The translations under genes and the position numbers were made by a program. DNA of 64,000 nt, from assembly GCA_963813415.1 (NCBI GenBank), contig CAWEYW010000015.1, positions 96,886 to 160,885 on the forward strand, given 5' to 3'. The notes beneath the pieces are model-generated. The model did no database searches. It saw only the letters and a program-made list of their open reading frames with translations, and was not told the origin of the DNA. Origin of the DNA: CAIWHR01 sp963813415. Lineage in GTDB: Bacteria > Pseudomonadota > Gammaproteobacteria > Burkholderiales > Casimicrobiaceae. Positions 1 to 8,955 of the stretch are shown here, piece after piece. Position 1 is the first letter of the stretch. Every line of letters starts with the position of its first letter.

Positions 1-945
1 CGCGAGCTCGCCGCCTTCGTGCTGCCCGGCGACAGCGCGCGGGCGCTCACGTTCTCCGCCGGCTATCTCGCCAACCTCGCGATCCTCACCGCGCTCGCCG
101 GCCGCGCCGATGCGATCTTCGCCGACCGCCTGAACCACGCATGCCTCAACGACGGCGCATTGCTGTCGCGCGCCCATTTCGTGCGGTATCCGCATCGTGA
201 CGTGACGGCCCTGGGCGCGCTGCTGGAGCGCTCGCGCGCCCGGCGCAAGCTCATCGCGACCGATGCGGTATTCAGCATGGACGGCACGATGGCGCCGCTG
301 CCGGAGCTCCTCGCGCTCGCCGAGCGCCACGACGCGATGCTGGTGGTGGACGATGCGCACGGCTTTGGTGTGCTGGGCGGCGGCCGCGGGACAGCGGCGC
401 ACTTCGGGCTCGCATCGGATCGCCTGATCATCATGGGCACGCTGGGCAAGGCCGCAGGTGTTGCCGGGGCGTTCGTCGCCGCCCATTCGGCGGTCATCGA
501 GACGCTCCTGCAGACCGCGCGCTCGTATGTGTACACCACGGCGCCTCCACCGGTGCTCGCGGCAGGACTTCTCGCGAGCGTGCAGGTAATCCGTGCGGCG
601 CATGACCGGCGCGCCCATCTCGCGACACTGATCGCGCGCCTGCGCGACGGCGCCCGGGAGCTTCCGTGGCCGCTGATGCCGTCGAGCACGCCGATCCAGC
701 CGCTGCTGATCGGTGACCATCGCGAAGCCGTCGCCGTCGCCGACGCGTTATGGGCGCGCGGCATCTGGGCGCCGGCGATCCGGCCACCGACCGTACCCAA
801 GGGCACCTCGCGACTGCGCATCAGTCTTTCAGCCGCACACTCCATCGACGACGTGGACCGCCTGCTGCGCGCGCTCGACGAATGCGCGAATGCGCACAGC
901 GCGCCGTCGCCCGTGGCTGCAACTTCGCTCGTTCATGCAGGGTGA
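1..945 (+). CDS. bioF: 8-amino-7-oxononanoate synthase, 5' end outside window
   Basis: PLP enzyme that condenses pimeloyl-ACP with L-alanine, the first step of biotin ring assembly in the cytoplasm. The reading frame is open from base 1, so the start codon lies to the left; 314 residues are visible of a family that is usually about 385. Visible signatures are DDAHGFGVLG (cofactor-stacking and aspartate region) and GTLGKAAG, whose lysine should form the Schiff base with PLP. It is the first visible member of a tight operon: the next gene starts 11 bases before its stop codon. Function and family are clear; only the N-terminus is missing. Confidence 0.95.
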   Translation, partial: RELAAFVLPGDSARALTFSAGYLANLAILTALAGRADAIFADRLNHACLNDGALLSRAHFVRYPHRDVTALGALLERSRARRKLIATDAVFSMDGTMAPLPELLALAERHDAMLVVDDAHGFGVLGGGRGTAAHFGLASDRLIIMGTLGKAAGVAGAFVAAHSAVIETLLQTARSYVYTTAPPPVLAAGLLASVQVIRAAHDRRAHLATLIARLRDGARELPWPLMPSSTPIQPLLIGDHREAVAVADALWARGIWAPAIRPPTVPKGTSRLRISLSAAHSIDDVDRLLRALDECANAHSAPSPVAATSLVHAG

Positions 946-1711
946 GCTTCACGTGGAGACGGTCGGTGCGGGATCGCCGCTGGTGCTGCTCCACGGTTGG
1001 GGCATGCACGGCGGCCTCTGGATGCCGCTCCTGCCGCGGCTTGCGGCGCACCATCGCGTGCACGTCGTCGATCTTCCCGGTCATGGCCACAGCGCAGACG
1101 CAGGGCCGGTCACGTTGGCCGGGATGGTCGCGCGACTGGCTGCGTGCTTCGCAGCGGAGCGCCGCGTCAGCGTTCTCGGATGGTCGCTCGGCGCCCTTGT
1201 CGCGATGCAATGGGCCTTGAGTGCGCCGGAGCAGGTGGCGGCGCTGGCGCTCGTCGCGGCGACACCCCGATTCGTCAGCGGGCCCGGTTGGCCCGAGGCG
1301 ATGGCGGAGGACGCACTCATGCGCTTCGCCGACGACCTGCGCGTTGCATACCGCCCCACCCTGCAACGGTTCCTGTCCTTGCAGTTGCAGGGCACCGACG
1401 AAGGCCGTGCGACCCTCGGCCGGATGCGCCAGGCGCTGTTCGCGCGCGGCGAGCCCCCCCGTGCTGCGCTCCAGCAGAGCCTCGACGTCCTGCGCACCAC
1501 GGATCTTCGCGACGACGCCACCCGCATCACGCAGCGGACGCTGGTGGTCGCCGGCGATCGCGACATGCTGACGCCGGTCGGGGCTGCACGCGCTCTCGCA
1601 GCGACCATGCAACGCGCGGAGCTCGTCGTGATTCCGGGCGCCGGTCACGTGCCGTTCCTGTCGCATCAGGACGCGTTTATCCAGGCGCTCGAAGGCTTCC
1701 TCGATGCCTGA
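935..1711 (+). CDS. bioH: Pimeloyl-[ACP] methyl ester carboxylesterase BioH
   Basis: Alpha/beta hydrolase that removes the methyl ester from pimeloyl-ACP methyl ester, ending pimelate synthesis so that BioF can act. The protein is 258 residues, about the length of E. coli BioH (256). It has the oxyanion-region motif LLHGWGMHGG, the nucleophile elbow GWSLG, the acid GDRDMLTP and the catalytic histidine GAGHVPF. I chose ATG 935, which overlaps the bioF stop, because the longer in-frame extension to 713 reads through bioF and adds a low-complexity arginine-rich stretch. The stop overlaps the bioC start by 8 bases, implying translational coupling. Confidence 0.93.
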   Translation: MQGELHVETVGAGSPLVLLHGWGMHGGLWMPLLPRLAAHHRVHVVDLPGHGHSADAGPVTLAGMVARLAACFAAERRVSVLGWSLGALVAMQWALSAPEQVAALALVAATPRFVSGPGWPEAMAEDALMRFADDLRVAYRPTLQRFLSLQLQGTDEGRATLGRMRQALFARGEPPRAALQQSLDVLRTTDLRDDATRITQRTLVVAGDRDMLTPVGAARALAATMQRAELVVIPGAGHVPFLSHQDAFIQALEGFLDA

Positions 1712-2621
1712 GCCGACGCAGCAAGGACCGGATGCGCTCGATGCCCGTGCGGTGCGCCGATCCTTCGGCCGCGCGGCCGGCACGTACGACGAGGCGGCGG
1801 TCCTGCAGCGCGAGGTCGGCCGGCGCATGGCGGAGCGCCTCGATGTCGTGAAACTCGTGCCCACCGCGATCCTCGATGCGGGCTGCGGCACGGGTGAGGC
1901 GCTGGGCGAGCTTGCCGCGCGCTATCCGGCTGCACGGCGCGTCGCCCTCGACATCGCGTTGCCGATGCTCGTGGCCGCCCGTGCGCGCCATCCCGCGCGT
2001 GCATCGCTGTTGGCTCGCCTCGGGTCGTCGTGGCGGACCGGTCCGCCGCCACCCGCGTTCGTCGCGGGCGACATGGCAGCGTTGCCGTTCGGTGCGGCGC
2101 AGTTCGATCTTCTGTGGAGCAACCTTGCGCTGCAGTGGGTCAACGACGTGCCGCGCGCCCTGGCCGAGTTCCGCCGGGTGCTGCGCGTCGGCGGCCTTGC
2201 GATGTTCACCACCCTCGGGCCGGACACCCTGCAGGAGCTGCGTGCGGCGTTTCGCGACGCCGATTCAGCTCCGCACGTGAGCCGCTTCGCGGACATGCAC
2301 GACATCGGCGACATGCTCGTGCAGGCGGGTTTTGCCGATCCGGTGATGCACATGGAGCGCATCACGCTCACCTACACCGATCCGGTCGCGATCATGCGCG
2401 ACTTGAAGTCGCTCGGCGCCACCAACGCAACGCTGGCGCGCCGGCGCGGGCTGTTCGGACGCAAGCGCTGGACCCGCGCGGTGGCCGCGCTCGAGCGCCT
2501 GCGCGTCGACGGTCGCATTCCGGCGACGTTCGAGGTCGTGTACGGCCACGCCTGGAAAGCGGAGCCGACACGCACGCCGGAAGGCCACCCGATCGTGCGC
2601 GTGCAGCGCAGCCGCCCATGA
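1704..2621 (+). CDS. bioC: Malonyl-[ACP] O-methyltransferase BioC
   Basis: SAM-dependent methyltransferase that caps malonyl-ACP as a methyl ester so the fatty acid cycle can elongate it to pimeloyl-ACP. It is 305 residues, longer than the 251 of E. coli BioC. The class I motif I is AILDAGCGTGEALGEL near residue 55, motif II region FVAGDMAALPFG, and the post-motif LLWSNLALQWV is typical of BioC. ATG 1704 lies inside the end of bioH, and the stop overlaps the bioD start (ATGA). Together with bioH this makes the BioC-BioH pimelate route self-contained here. Confidence 0.94.
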   Translation: MPEPTQQGPDALDARAVRRSFGRAAGTYDEAAVLQREVGRRMAERLDVVKLVPTAILDAGCGTGEALGELAARYPAARRVALDIALPMLVAARARHPARASLLARLGSSWRTGPPPPAFVAGDMAALPFGAAQFDLLWSNLALQWVNDVPRALAEFRRVLRVGGLAMFTTLGPDTLQELRAAFRDADSAPHVSRFADMHDIGDMLVQAGFADPVMHMERITLTYTDPVAIMRDLKSLGATNATLARRRGLFGRKRWTRAVAALERLRVDGRIPATFEVVYGHAWKAEPTRTPEGHPIVRVQRSRP

Positions 2622-3313
2622 CCGACGGCATTTTCATCACCGGCACCGATACCGGCGTGGGCAAGACTTTCGCGGCCTGCGCACTGCTGCGCAGCCTTGC
2701 CGCACAGGGCGTGCGCGCGGTCGGGATGAAGCCCATCGCAGCGGGCGTGGACGCGAGCAGCGGCGTCGCTGACGACGTGCGCGCACTGCAGCAGGCCGGC
2801 AACGTCACCGCGCCGCTTGCCACGGTCAACCCGTATGCTTTTGCACCGGCCATCGCGCCGCACGTCGCCGCGGCGCGCGCCGGTGTGCACGTCTCGCTCG
2901 AGGCCATTGCCCTCGCGTACGAGGCGCTGGCCGCGGCAAGCGACGTGGTGGTCGTCGAAGGCGCGGGTGGCGCACTCGTGCCGCTCGGAGGTGGCCCCGA
3001 CATGCTCGACATCCCACGGGTGCTGAGGCTGCCGGTGCTGCTCGTCGCCGGCATCCGCCTCGGTTGCATCAGTCATGCGCTCCTCACCGCGCTCGCCGTG
3101 CGCGCCCGTGGGCTCGTGCTGGCCGGATGGGTCGCGAACCGCATCGACCCGGCGATGTCCGAGGCCGAGGCGAGTATCGCCGCCATCGCCGCCGCGCTCC
3201 CCGCGCCGCTCCTCGCCGTTTTCGATCACGACGAGCGCGCGCCGGCGTTCAGCGCCGCAGCGTGTGCCGTTCTGCGAGCCTCGCGATCGCCGTTCCACAT
3301 CGGGGAAACATGA
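2618..3313 (+). CDS. bioD: Dethiobiotin synthetase
   Basis: ATP-dependent carboxylase that closes the ureido ring of 7,8-diaminopelargonate to make dethiobiotin. The 231-residue protein (E. coli 225) begins with FITGTDTGVGKT, the diagnostic P-loop, and contains VVVEGAGGALVPL, the second conserved motif. ATG 2618 overlaps the bioC stop by four bases; longer in-frame extensions are shadows of bioC. It is the last biotin gene in the window; bioA and bioB are not present here. Confidence 0.95.
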   Translation: MTDGIFITGTDTGVGKTFAACALLRSLAAQGVRAVGMKPIAAGVDASSGVADDVRALQQAGNVTAPLATVNPYAFAPAIAPHVAAARAGVHVSLEAIALAYEALAAASDVVVVEGAGGALVPLGGGPDMLDIPRVLRLPVLLVAGIRLGCISHALLTALAVRARGLVLAGWVANRIDPAMSEAEASIAAIAAALPAPLLAVFDHDERAPAFSAAACAVLRASRSPFHIGET

Positions 3314-3444
3314 TTCCGTGCGTCCATCCGTGCTAACATTTTTGGGCTTCGACGCACCGCGGCAGACGTGCAGGCAGTGGTTGACGCGGTGCGCCGCGCA
3401 TCGGCCGCAAGCGTCCTCCCGTTGCGGGTGACCGGGTGCGATCC
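3314..3444 (+). promoter_or_regulatory. Gap before the oxidase cassette, candidate promoter
   Basis: This 131-base gap separates the biotin operon from the oxidase genes. It holds a short AT-rich patch with a -10-like TAACAT at 3334-3339 and no convincing -35. No hairpin followed by T residues is visible, so read-through from bioD cannot be excluded. Confidence 0.3.
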
Positions 3445-3933
3445 ATGCCTCACGCCGCACCCCCGCCGCTGCCCCTCCAGCTCGAGTTCTGCATCGTCGC
3501 ACGGCGATTTAATTGCATACCCGCGCGCCAGCGATGGCTATTTTTCGGTATCCTCGCGGGTTTCTCGCTTGGCGTGGGGCTGGCGGCGACCGCGGTGGGT
3601 GCGTGGCCCGTGCTGCCATACTCGATGCTCGAGACGGGCGTGCTGGTTGCGGCCTTCTGGTACGTCGAGCGGCATGCGGCGGACTGGGAACGCCTCACCG
3701 TCGTGGAGGACCGCGTGGTCGTGGAGCGGGGGTGCGCGGGCCACAGCGAGAAGCGCGAGTTCAACCGGCTTTGGGTGCGGGTCGAACTCGCGGAAAAAGG
3801 GAGCGCCTGGCGGCGGCGATCGCGGCTGGAGCTGCGGTTCGCCGGTGAAGCGGTGGTTTTCGGCGATGCGCTGCCACACGAAGAGCGCGTGCGCGTCGCG
3901 CGGGAGCTGCGGCGCCTGTTGTGCGTGCGCTAG
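3445..3933 (+). CDS. DUF2244 family membrane protein
   Basis: Small inner-membrane protein of 162 residues. Two hydrophobic segments lie near residues 30-50 (FFGILAGFSLGVGLAATAVG) and 55-72, followed by a soluble C-terminal half with the pattern VEDRVVVERG and LELRFAGEAVVFGD, typical of the DUF2244 family. These proteins commonly precede coxB in betaproteobacteria; their molecular role is unknown. A GTG at 3436 would add three residues; ATG 3445 is preferred. There is a gap of about 50 bases to coxB. Confidence 0.75.
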   Translation: MPHAAPPPLPLQLEFCIVARRFNCIPARQRWLFFGILAGFSLGVGLAATAVGAWPVLPYSMLETGVLVAAFWYVERHAADWERLTVVEDRVVVERGCAGHSEKREFNRLWVRVELAEKGSAWRRRSRLELRFAGEAVVFGDALPHEERVRVARELRRLLCVR

Positions 3934-3982
3934 GAACGACTTGGCCTACTGGGGAACGACGTTGGATGCACTGAAGAGTTGC

Positions 3983-5182
3983 ATGATGCGGGTGAGTGAG
4001 CGCAGCGGCGCGCTGCGGCGTGTGGCAATGATGGCGGTCACCACCTTGCTGCTGGCGCTGCCCATGATGGCCACGGCGCAGACCCCGGCGGCCGACGCAC
4101 CGTCCCGGCTCGCGCCAGCTTCGCTGCCGGTGAGCTCGACGCCCTACAACCTGCAGGATCCCGTCACCCCCATCGCGCGCGAGATGTACGCGCTCCACAG
4201 CTACATCGTGTGGATCTGCGTGGCGATCTTCATCGGCGTCTTCGGGGTGATGTTCTACGCGCTCTTCAAGCATCGTCGCTCGAAGGGTCACGAAGCGGCC
4301 CATTTCCACGAGAACACCCTGGTGGAGGTCGTCTGGACGACCATTCCGTTCCTGATCCTCCTCTTCATGGCCTGGCCCGCGACCAAGACGATCCTGGCGC
4401 TGAAGGACACGTCGTCGCCGGACCTCACGATCAAGGTGACCGGCTATCAGTGGAAGTGGAATTACGACTATGTCCACGACGGTTTCGGGTTCTATTCCAA
4501 CCTCGCCACACCGCTCGCACAGCGCGAGAACCGTGAGCCGAAGGGTGCCAACTACCTCCTCGAGGTGGACAACCCGATGGTGGTGCCGGTCAACGCGAAA
4601 GTGCGCCTGCTCGTCACTGCGAACGACGTGATCCATTCATGGTGGGTTCCGGCGTTCGGGGTCAAGCAGGATGCCATCCCCGGCTTCGTGCGCGACACGT
4701 GGTTCAAGGCGGAGAAGGTCGGCATCTACCGCGGTCAGTGCGCCGAGCTCTGCGGCAAGGAGCATGGATTCATGCCGGTCGTCGTGGAGGTGAAGTCGCC
4801 GGAGGAGTACAAGACGTGGGTCGCGGAGCAGAAGCAGAAAGGCGCCGCGGCGGCCGAGGATCCCAACAAGGCGTGGGACCCGAAGGAACTCGCGGCGCGC
4901 GGCGAGAAGATCTACGCCGCCAATTGCGCAGCCTGCCACCAGGCCACCGGCCAGGGCGTTCCCGGCGCGTTCCCTGCGCTCGCCGGCTCGAAGGTGGTCA
5001 ACGGGCCGCCTGCCGATCAGATCCACACCGTGCTGAACGGCCGTCCCGGCACCGCGATGCCGCCATGGAAGCAGCTGTCCGATACCGACATCGCGGCGGT
5101 GATCGACTACACCCGCACGAGCTGGGGCAACAAGGGTGAGCCCGTGCAGCCCAAGGACGTCAAAGCCGGGCGCAGCAGCTGA
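3983..5182 (+). CDS. coxB: Cytochrome c oxidase subunit II with fused cytochrome c domain
   Basis: Subunit II takes electrons from cytochrome c through the CuA centre and passes them to heme a in subunit I. The protein is 399 residues: signal peptide ending near ATAQ, two transmembrane helices, a cupredoxin domain with CuA ligands in RGQCAELCGKEHGFM and the upstream histidine in DVIHSWWVP, then a C-terminal class I cytochrome c domain with heme motif CAACH and a candidate methionine ligand in GTAMPPW. The fusion places it with the bacterial aa3 oxidases carrying a tethered cytochrome c. Start chosen at ATG 3983; ATG 3986 or TTG 3962 are alternatives, none with a strong ribosome binding site. 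Confidence 0.94.
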   Translation: MMRVSERSGALRRVAMMAVTTLLLALPMMATAQTPAADAPSRLAPASLPVSSTPYNLQDPVTPIAREMYALHSYIVWICVAIFIGVFGVMFYALFKHRRSKGHEAAHFHENTLVEVVWTTIPFLILLFMAWPATKTILALKDTSSPDLTIKVTGYQWKWNYDYVHDGFGFYSNLATPLAQRENREPKGANYLLEVDNPMVVPVNAKVRLLVTANDVIHSWWVPAFGVKQDAIPGFVRDTWFKAEKVGIYRGQCAELCGKEHGFMPVVVEVKSPEEYKTWVAEQKQKGAAAAEDPNKAWDPKELAARGEKIYAANCAACHQATGQGVPGAFPALAGSKVVNGPPADQIHTVLNGRPGTAMPPWKQLSDTDIAAVIDYTRTSWGNKGEPVQPKDVKAGRSS

Positions 5183-5229
5183 CCCCCGGTCGCGCACCTC
5201 ACGCATCCGCCGTACGCCAGGAGATTCCG

Positions 5230-6828
5230 ATGAGCAGCATTCCCCACGACCACGCCGCCGGCCACGATCATGCGCACGAGCATGCCCATCACCCCACCGG
5301 CATCATGCGCTGGGTGACAACGACCAACCACAAGGACATCGGCACGCTCTACCTGTGGTTCTCGTTCATCATGTTCATGGTGGGCGGCGTGATGGCGCTC
5401 ACGATCCGCGCCGAGCTCTTCCAGCCGGGGCTGCAGATCGTCGAGCCGGAATTCTTCAATTCGCTCACCACCATGCACGGCCTCATCATGATCTTCGGCG
5501 CGATCATGCCCGCCGCGGTGGGGTTCGCGAACTGGATGATCCCGATGCTGATCGGGGCGCCCGACATGGCGTTCGCGCGCATGAACAACTGGAGCTTCTG
5601 GCTGCTCCCGCCCGCCGCGATCCTGCTGATCCTCTCGTTCTTCATGCCCGGCGGGGCACCCGGCTCCGGCTGGACGATGTATCCGCCGCTATCCGTGCAG
5701 CAGGGCATGGGGATGGACCTCACCATCTTCGCGGTGCACATCATGGGCGCGTCGTCGATCATGGGGTCGATCAACATCATCACCACGATCCTGAACCTGC
5801 GCGCGCCCGGCATGACGCTCATGAAGATGCCGCTGTTCTGCTGGACGTGGCTCATCACCGCGTACCTGCTGATCGCGGTGATGCCGGTGCTCGCGGGCAC
5901 CGTGACCATGCTGCTGACCGACCGCCATTTCGGCACGAGCTTCTTCAATGCCGCCGGCGGCGGTGACCCGGTCCTGTTCCAGCACGTGTTCTGGTTCTTC
6001 GGCCACCCCGAGGTGTACATCCTGATCTTGCCGGCGTTCGGGATCATCTCGCAGATCATCCCGGTCTTCTCGCGCAAGCCGCTGTTCGGGTACGCGTCGA
6101 TGGTCTACGCGGTTGCCGCCATCGCCATCCTCTCGTTCATCGTCTGGGCGCACCACATGTTCACGACGGGCCTGCCGACGGCCGGCCTGCTCTTCTACAT
6201 GTACGCGACCATGCTGATCGCCGTCCCGACCGGGGTGAAGGTGTTCAACTGGGTAGCCACGATGTGGAAGGGCTCGATCACCTTCGAGACGCCGTTCCTG
6301 TTCGCGCTGGGTTTCCTGTTCCTGTTCACGATCGGCGGCTTCACCGGCCTCGTGCTGGCGATCATGCCGGTGGACGTGCAGCTGCAGGATACCTATTACG
6401 TGGTCGCGCACTTCCATTACGTGATGGTCGCGGGCAGTCTCTTCGCCTTCTTCGGCGGGGTGTACTACTGGATCCCGAAGTGGACGGGCACCATGTACAA
6501 CGAGACGCTCGGCCGGTGGCATTTCTGGCTGTCGTTCATCACCTTCAACATCACGTTCTTCCCCATGCACTTCGTCGGCCTCGCCGGCATGCCGCGGCGC
6601 ATCCCGGATTACGCGCAGCAGTTCGCCAACTGGAACGCGATCGAGTCGGTCGGCGCCTTCGGGTTCGGCCTGTCGCAGCTCGTGTTCCTCTATGCCGTGC
6701 TGAAGTGCATCCGCGGTGATGGCGAGAAGGCCCCGGCGAAGCCGTGGGATGGCGCGCACACGCTGGAATGGACGCTGCCGTCGCCGGCGCCGTACCACAC
6801 CTTCGAGACGCCGCCCGAGGTCAAGTGA
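5230..6828 (+). CDS. coxA: Cytochrome c oxidase subunit I
   Basis: Catalytic heme-copper subunit reducing O2 to water at the heme a3-CuB site. 532 residues, about 12 membrane spans. All metal ligands are visible: TMHGLIMIFG (heme a), FFGHPEVYIL (CuB histidine and the cross-linked tyrosine), WAHHMFTTG (CuB His pair) and VAHFHYVMVAG (heme a3 and heme a). The HPEVY motif with the nearby tyrosine marks an A-type oxidase. The N-terminus is unusually histidine-rich (nine His within residues 6-22). AGGAG precedes ATG 5230. Follows coxB by 47 bases. Confidence 0.97.
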   Translation: MSSIPHDHAAGHDHAHEHAHHPTGIMRWVTTTNHKDIGTLYLWFSFIMFMVGGVMALTIRAELFQPGLQIVEPEFFNSLTTMHGLIMIFGAIMPAAVGFANWMIPMLIGAPDMAFARMNNWSFWLLPPAAILLILSFFMPGGAPGSGWTMYPPLSVQQGMGMDLTIFAVHIMGASSIMGSINIITTILNLRAPGMTLMKMPLFCWTWLITAYLLIAVMPVLAGTVTMLLTDRHFGTSFFNAAGGGDPVLFQHVFWFFGHPEVYILILPAFGIISQIIPVFSRKPLFGYASMVYAVAAIAILSFIVWAHHMFTTGLPTAGLLFYMYATMLIAVPTGVKVFNWVATMWKGSITFETPFLFALGFLFLFTIGGFTGLVLAIMPVDVQLQDTYYVVAHFHYVMVAGSLFAFFGGVYYWIPKWTGTMYNETLGRWHFWLSFITFNITFFPMHFVGLAGMPRRIPDYAQQFANWNAIESVGAFGFGLSQLVFLYAVLKCIRGDGEKAPAKPWDGAHTLEWTLPSPAPYHTFETPPEVK

Positions 6829-6854
6829 CGGCGCGTTCCCCGACCCTGCACGCC

Positions 6855-7052
6855 ATGGCGAACCAACCCGACCGCAAGCGGCAGAACCAGCGCACCGCGC
6901 TGGTGTTCGCGTCCGTTGCCGTGGTGTTCTTTCTCGGCGTGTTCGCCGCCCGCCTGGTCGGCACGGATGCCGGCGGCCTCACGGTGCTCGGAGTCGTGAT
7001 CGTCGTGTTCCTGGTCGTGGCGATTGGGTTCAGCCTGAGCAGACGCCGATGA
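6855..7052 (+). CDS. Small two-span membrane protein of the oxidase cassette
   Basis: A 65-residue protein with a charged N-terminus (NQPDRKRQNQR), two hydrophobic segments (about residues 13-34 and 39-60) and a basic tail SLSRRR. Its place between coxA and ctaG, and its size, match the small oxidase assembly proteins found there in betaproteobacteria. An in-frame GTG at 6825 overlapping the coxA stop would add ten residues. The stop overlaps the ctaG start (ATGA). A direct role in oxidase assembly is inferred from position only. Confidence 0.65.
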   Translation: MANQPDRKRQNQRTALVFASVAVVFFLGVFAARLVGTDAGGLTVLGVVIVVFLVVAIGFSLSRRR

Positions 7053-7582
7053 ACACCACCCAGCGCGCCGACAATCGCCGCCTGTTCCTGAAGCTCGGCG
7101 TGGTCGTCATCGGCATGTTCGGGTTCGGGTTCGCGCTGGTGCCGTTCTACGAGAAGATCTGCCAGGTCACGGGCCTGCGCGACATCGATCGCGCCGAGCA
7201 GGTGCGCAATACGCAGGTCGACTACGCGCGCACGGTACGCGTCGAATTCGATGCCAACGTGCGCAAGCTGCCGTGGACCTTCCGTCCGCTCGAGACGCTG
7301 AAGCCGGTCCATCCCGGCGAGGTCACTCAGGTGCTGTACGAGATCGCCAACACCACCGACCACCGGATCACGGGACAGGCGATCCCCAGCTACGGGCCGC
7401 AGGAAGCCGGACAATACTTCCACAAGCTCGATTGCTTCTGCTTCAAGCGCCAGGTGCTCGAGCCCGGCGAGCGGCGGCAGATGCCCGTGGTGTTCGTCCT
7501 CGATCCGAAGCTGCCGAAGGACATCGGGACGATCACGCTTTCGTACACCTTCTTCGAAGTCGAGACGGGCGACGGCGGCTGA
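7049..7582 (+). CDS. ctaG: Cytochrome c oxidase assembly protein CtaG/Cox11
   Basis: Copper chaperone that delivers copper to the CuB site of subunit I. 177 residues with one N-terminal membrane anchor (GVVVIGMFGFGFALVPFYE) and a soluble immunoglobulin-like domain. The conserved copper-binding motif is present as DCFCFKRQ, followed by LEPGERRQMPVVF, a family hallmark. ATG 7049 overlaps the previous stop. The gap to coxC is 62 bases. Confidence 0.94.
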   Translation: MNTTQRADNRRLFLKLGVVVIGMFGFGFALVPFYEKICQVTGLRDIDRAEQVRNTQVDYARTVRVEFDANVRKLPWTFRPLETLKPVHPGEVTQVLYEIANTTDHRITGQAIPSYGPQEAGQYFHKLDCFCFKRQVLEPGERRQMPVVFVLDPKLPKDIGTITLSYTFFEVETGDGG

Positions 7583-7644
7583 ACGCCCGCGGAATGGATC
7601 GGGCGTCACGCCCGTTGGATGAGCGGTAACACGAGGAGTCGTCG

Positions 7645-8508
7645 ATGAGCGCAGCACCGACGGGCGTCAAGCCCTATTACTTCGTTCCGCAGCCGTCGCA
7701 CTGGCCGATCACCGGCTCGGTCGCGCTGCTGCTGATGGCCCTCGGGGCGGCGTTCTGGATGAATCATCTGGACGCGGGCCCGTGGCTGCTGGCCGCCGGG
7801 CTGGCGGTGCTGGTGTTCATGATGTTCGGCTGGTTCGGCACCGTGATCGGCGAGTCCGAGCACCGGCTGTACAACAAGAAGGTGGACACCTCGTTCCGCT
7901 GGAGCATGAGCTGGTTCATCTTCTCCGAGGTGATGTTCTTCGGAGCGTTCTTCGGGGCGCTGTTCTACATTCGCGCGCTGTCGGTGCCGGATCTGGGAGG
8001 CCTGCTGTCCAACCAGTTCATCTGGCCCGATTTCGTCGCCGGCTGGCCGAGCACCGGCCCATACCTGCGGCAGCAATTCACGCCCATGGAGGCGTGGGGC
8101 ATCCCGGCGCTGAATACGCTCATCCTGCTCACCTCGGGCGTCACGCTCACCATCGCGCATCACGCGCTCAAGGTCGGCAACCGCACGGGCCTCAAGCTGT
8201 GGCTGTTCATCACGATCGCGCTGGGCTTCACGTTCCTGGGATTCCAGGCCTACGAGTATCACCATGCATGGACCGAGGCGAACCTGCGCCTCTCGACCGG
8301 CGTGTATGGCTCCACGTTCTACATGCTGACGGGATTCCACGGCTTCCACGTCACGATCGGCGCCATCATGCTTTCGGTGATGCTGGGGCGGGCCATCCGT
8401 GGTCACTTCGATGCCGAGCATCACTTCGGCTTCGAGGCGGCGGCGTGGTACTGGCACTTCGTGGACGTCGTCTGGCTGCTGCTATTCGTGCTGGTCTACT
8501 GGCTCTGA
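7645..8508 (+). CDS. coxC: Cytochrome c oxidase subunit III
   Basis: Seven-span subunit that stabilises the oxidase core. 287 residues. Conserved features include FFGAFFGALFYIRAL, GFTFLGFQAYEYHHA and the carboxyl-terminal AAAWYWHFVDVVWLLLFVLVYW with the WHFVDVVW motif. A ribosome binding site (CGAGGAG) precedes ATG 7645. It is the last structural gene before a strong terminator, so the first oxidase transcript probably ends here and the assembly genes further right may be transcribed separately. Confidence 0.96.
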   Translation: MSAAPTGVKPYYFVPQPSHWPITGSVALLLMALGAAFWMNHLDAGPWLLAAGLAVLVFMMFGWFGTVIGESEHRLYNKKVDTSFRWSMSWFIFSEVMFFGAFFGALFYIRALSVPDLGGLLSNQFIWPDFVAGWPSTGPYLRQQFTPMEAWGIPALNTLILLTSGVTLTIAHHALKVGNRTGLKLWLFITIALGFTFLGFQAYEYHHAWTEANLRLSTGVYGSTFYMLTGFHGFHVTIGAIMLSVMLGRAIRGHFDAEHHFGFEAAAWYWHFVDVVWLLLFVLVYWL

Positions 8509-8534
8509 CGCGGGGCGACCGGACGAACCAGGCG

Positions 8535-8564
8535 AAAAGCCGCACGGTGCGCCGTGCGGCTTTT
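8535..8564. terminator. Bidirectional intrinsic terminator after coxC
   Basis: Perfect 13-bp stem (AAAAGCCGCACGG paired with CCGTGCGGCTTTT) around a 4-base TGCG loop. Its A and T flanks make it usable in both directions, which fits its place between coxC on the plus strand and the convergent DUF2909 gene on the minus strand. Confidence 0.88.
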
Positions 8565-8598
8565 GCTTTGGCGGCAGGCGATGCCGCTGGCGAGGAAT

Positions 8599-8799
8599 CT
8601 ACCGCAGGCCGTGGGGTCCGATCCAGCCGAGGCGGTAGGAAATCATCAGGAACGCAAAAAGGCCGACCGAGAGCGCGACTCGCAGCGCCAGCGCCTTGAC
8701 GATGCGCGTGCCGGAACCCTTGTCACGATAGAGAAACACCAGCGCCGAAAACAGGCTGACGATGATGGCGAGCAGGACGACGATGACCAGGATCTTCAC
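8599..8799 (-). CDS. DUF2909 (twin transmembrane) family protein
   Basis: 66-residue protein beginning GTG (reads KILVIVVLLAIIVSL), with two hydrophobic segments near residues 3-23 and 38-57 joined by a basic loop (YRDKGSGTRIVKAL). The sequence and its opposite orientation between coxC and SURF1 match the DUF2909 family of betaproteobacterial oxidase loci. The start was set at GTG 8799 because family members begin KIL; an upstream ATG at 8850 would add a proline-rich tail. Function unknown. Confidence 0.72.
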   Translation of the reverse strand: MKILVIVVLLAIIVSLFSALVFLYRDKGSGTRIVKALALRVALSVGLFAFLMISYRLGWIGPHGLR

Positions 8800-8955
8800 G
8801 GCAGGCGGGGGCGAGGCGGCCGGCGGAATCGCGGCGCAGCAGTACGCCATCGTACGCCGATTGTGTCCGTCGCTCCTCCCTTGAGCGCGGCCGCGCCGGA
8901 CGTTCCCCGCAGCGCGGCGTCGCCGCCGAACCCCAGCCGATCCTTGTCTGCACCC

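Noticed and set aside
821..1891. Minus-strand open frame of 356 codons across bioH and bioC
   Set aside because: Codon-shadow composition opposite two well-supported, overlapping biotin genes.
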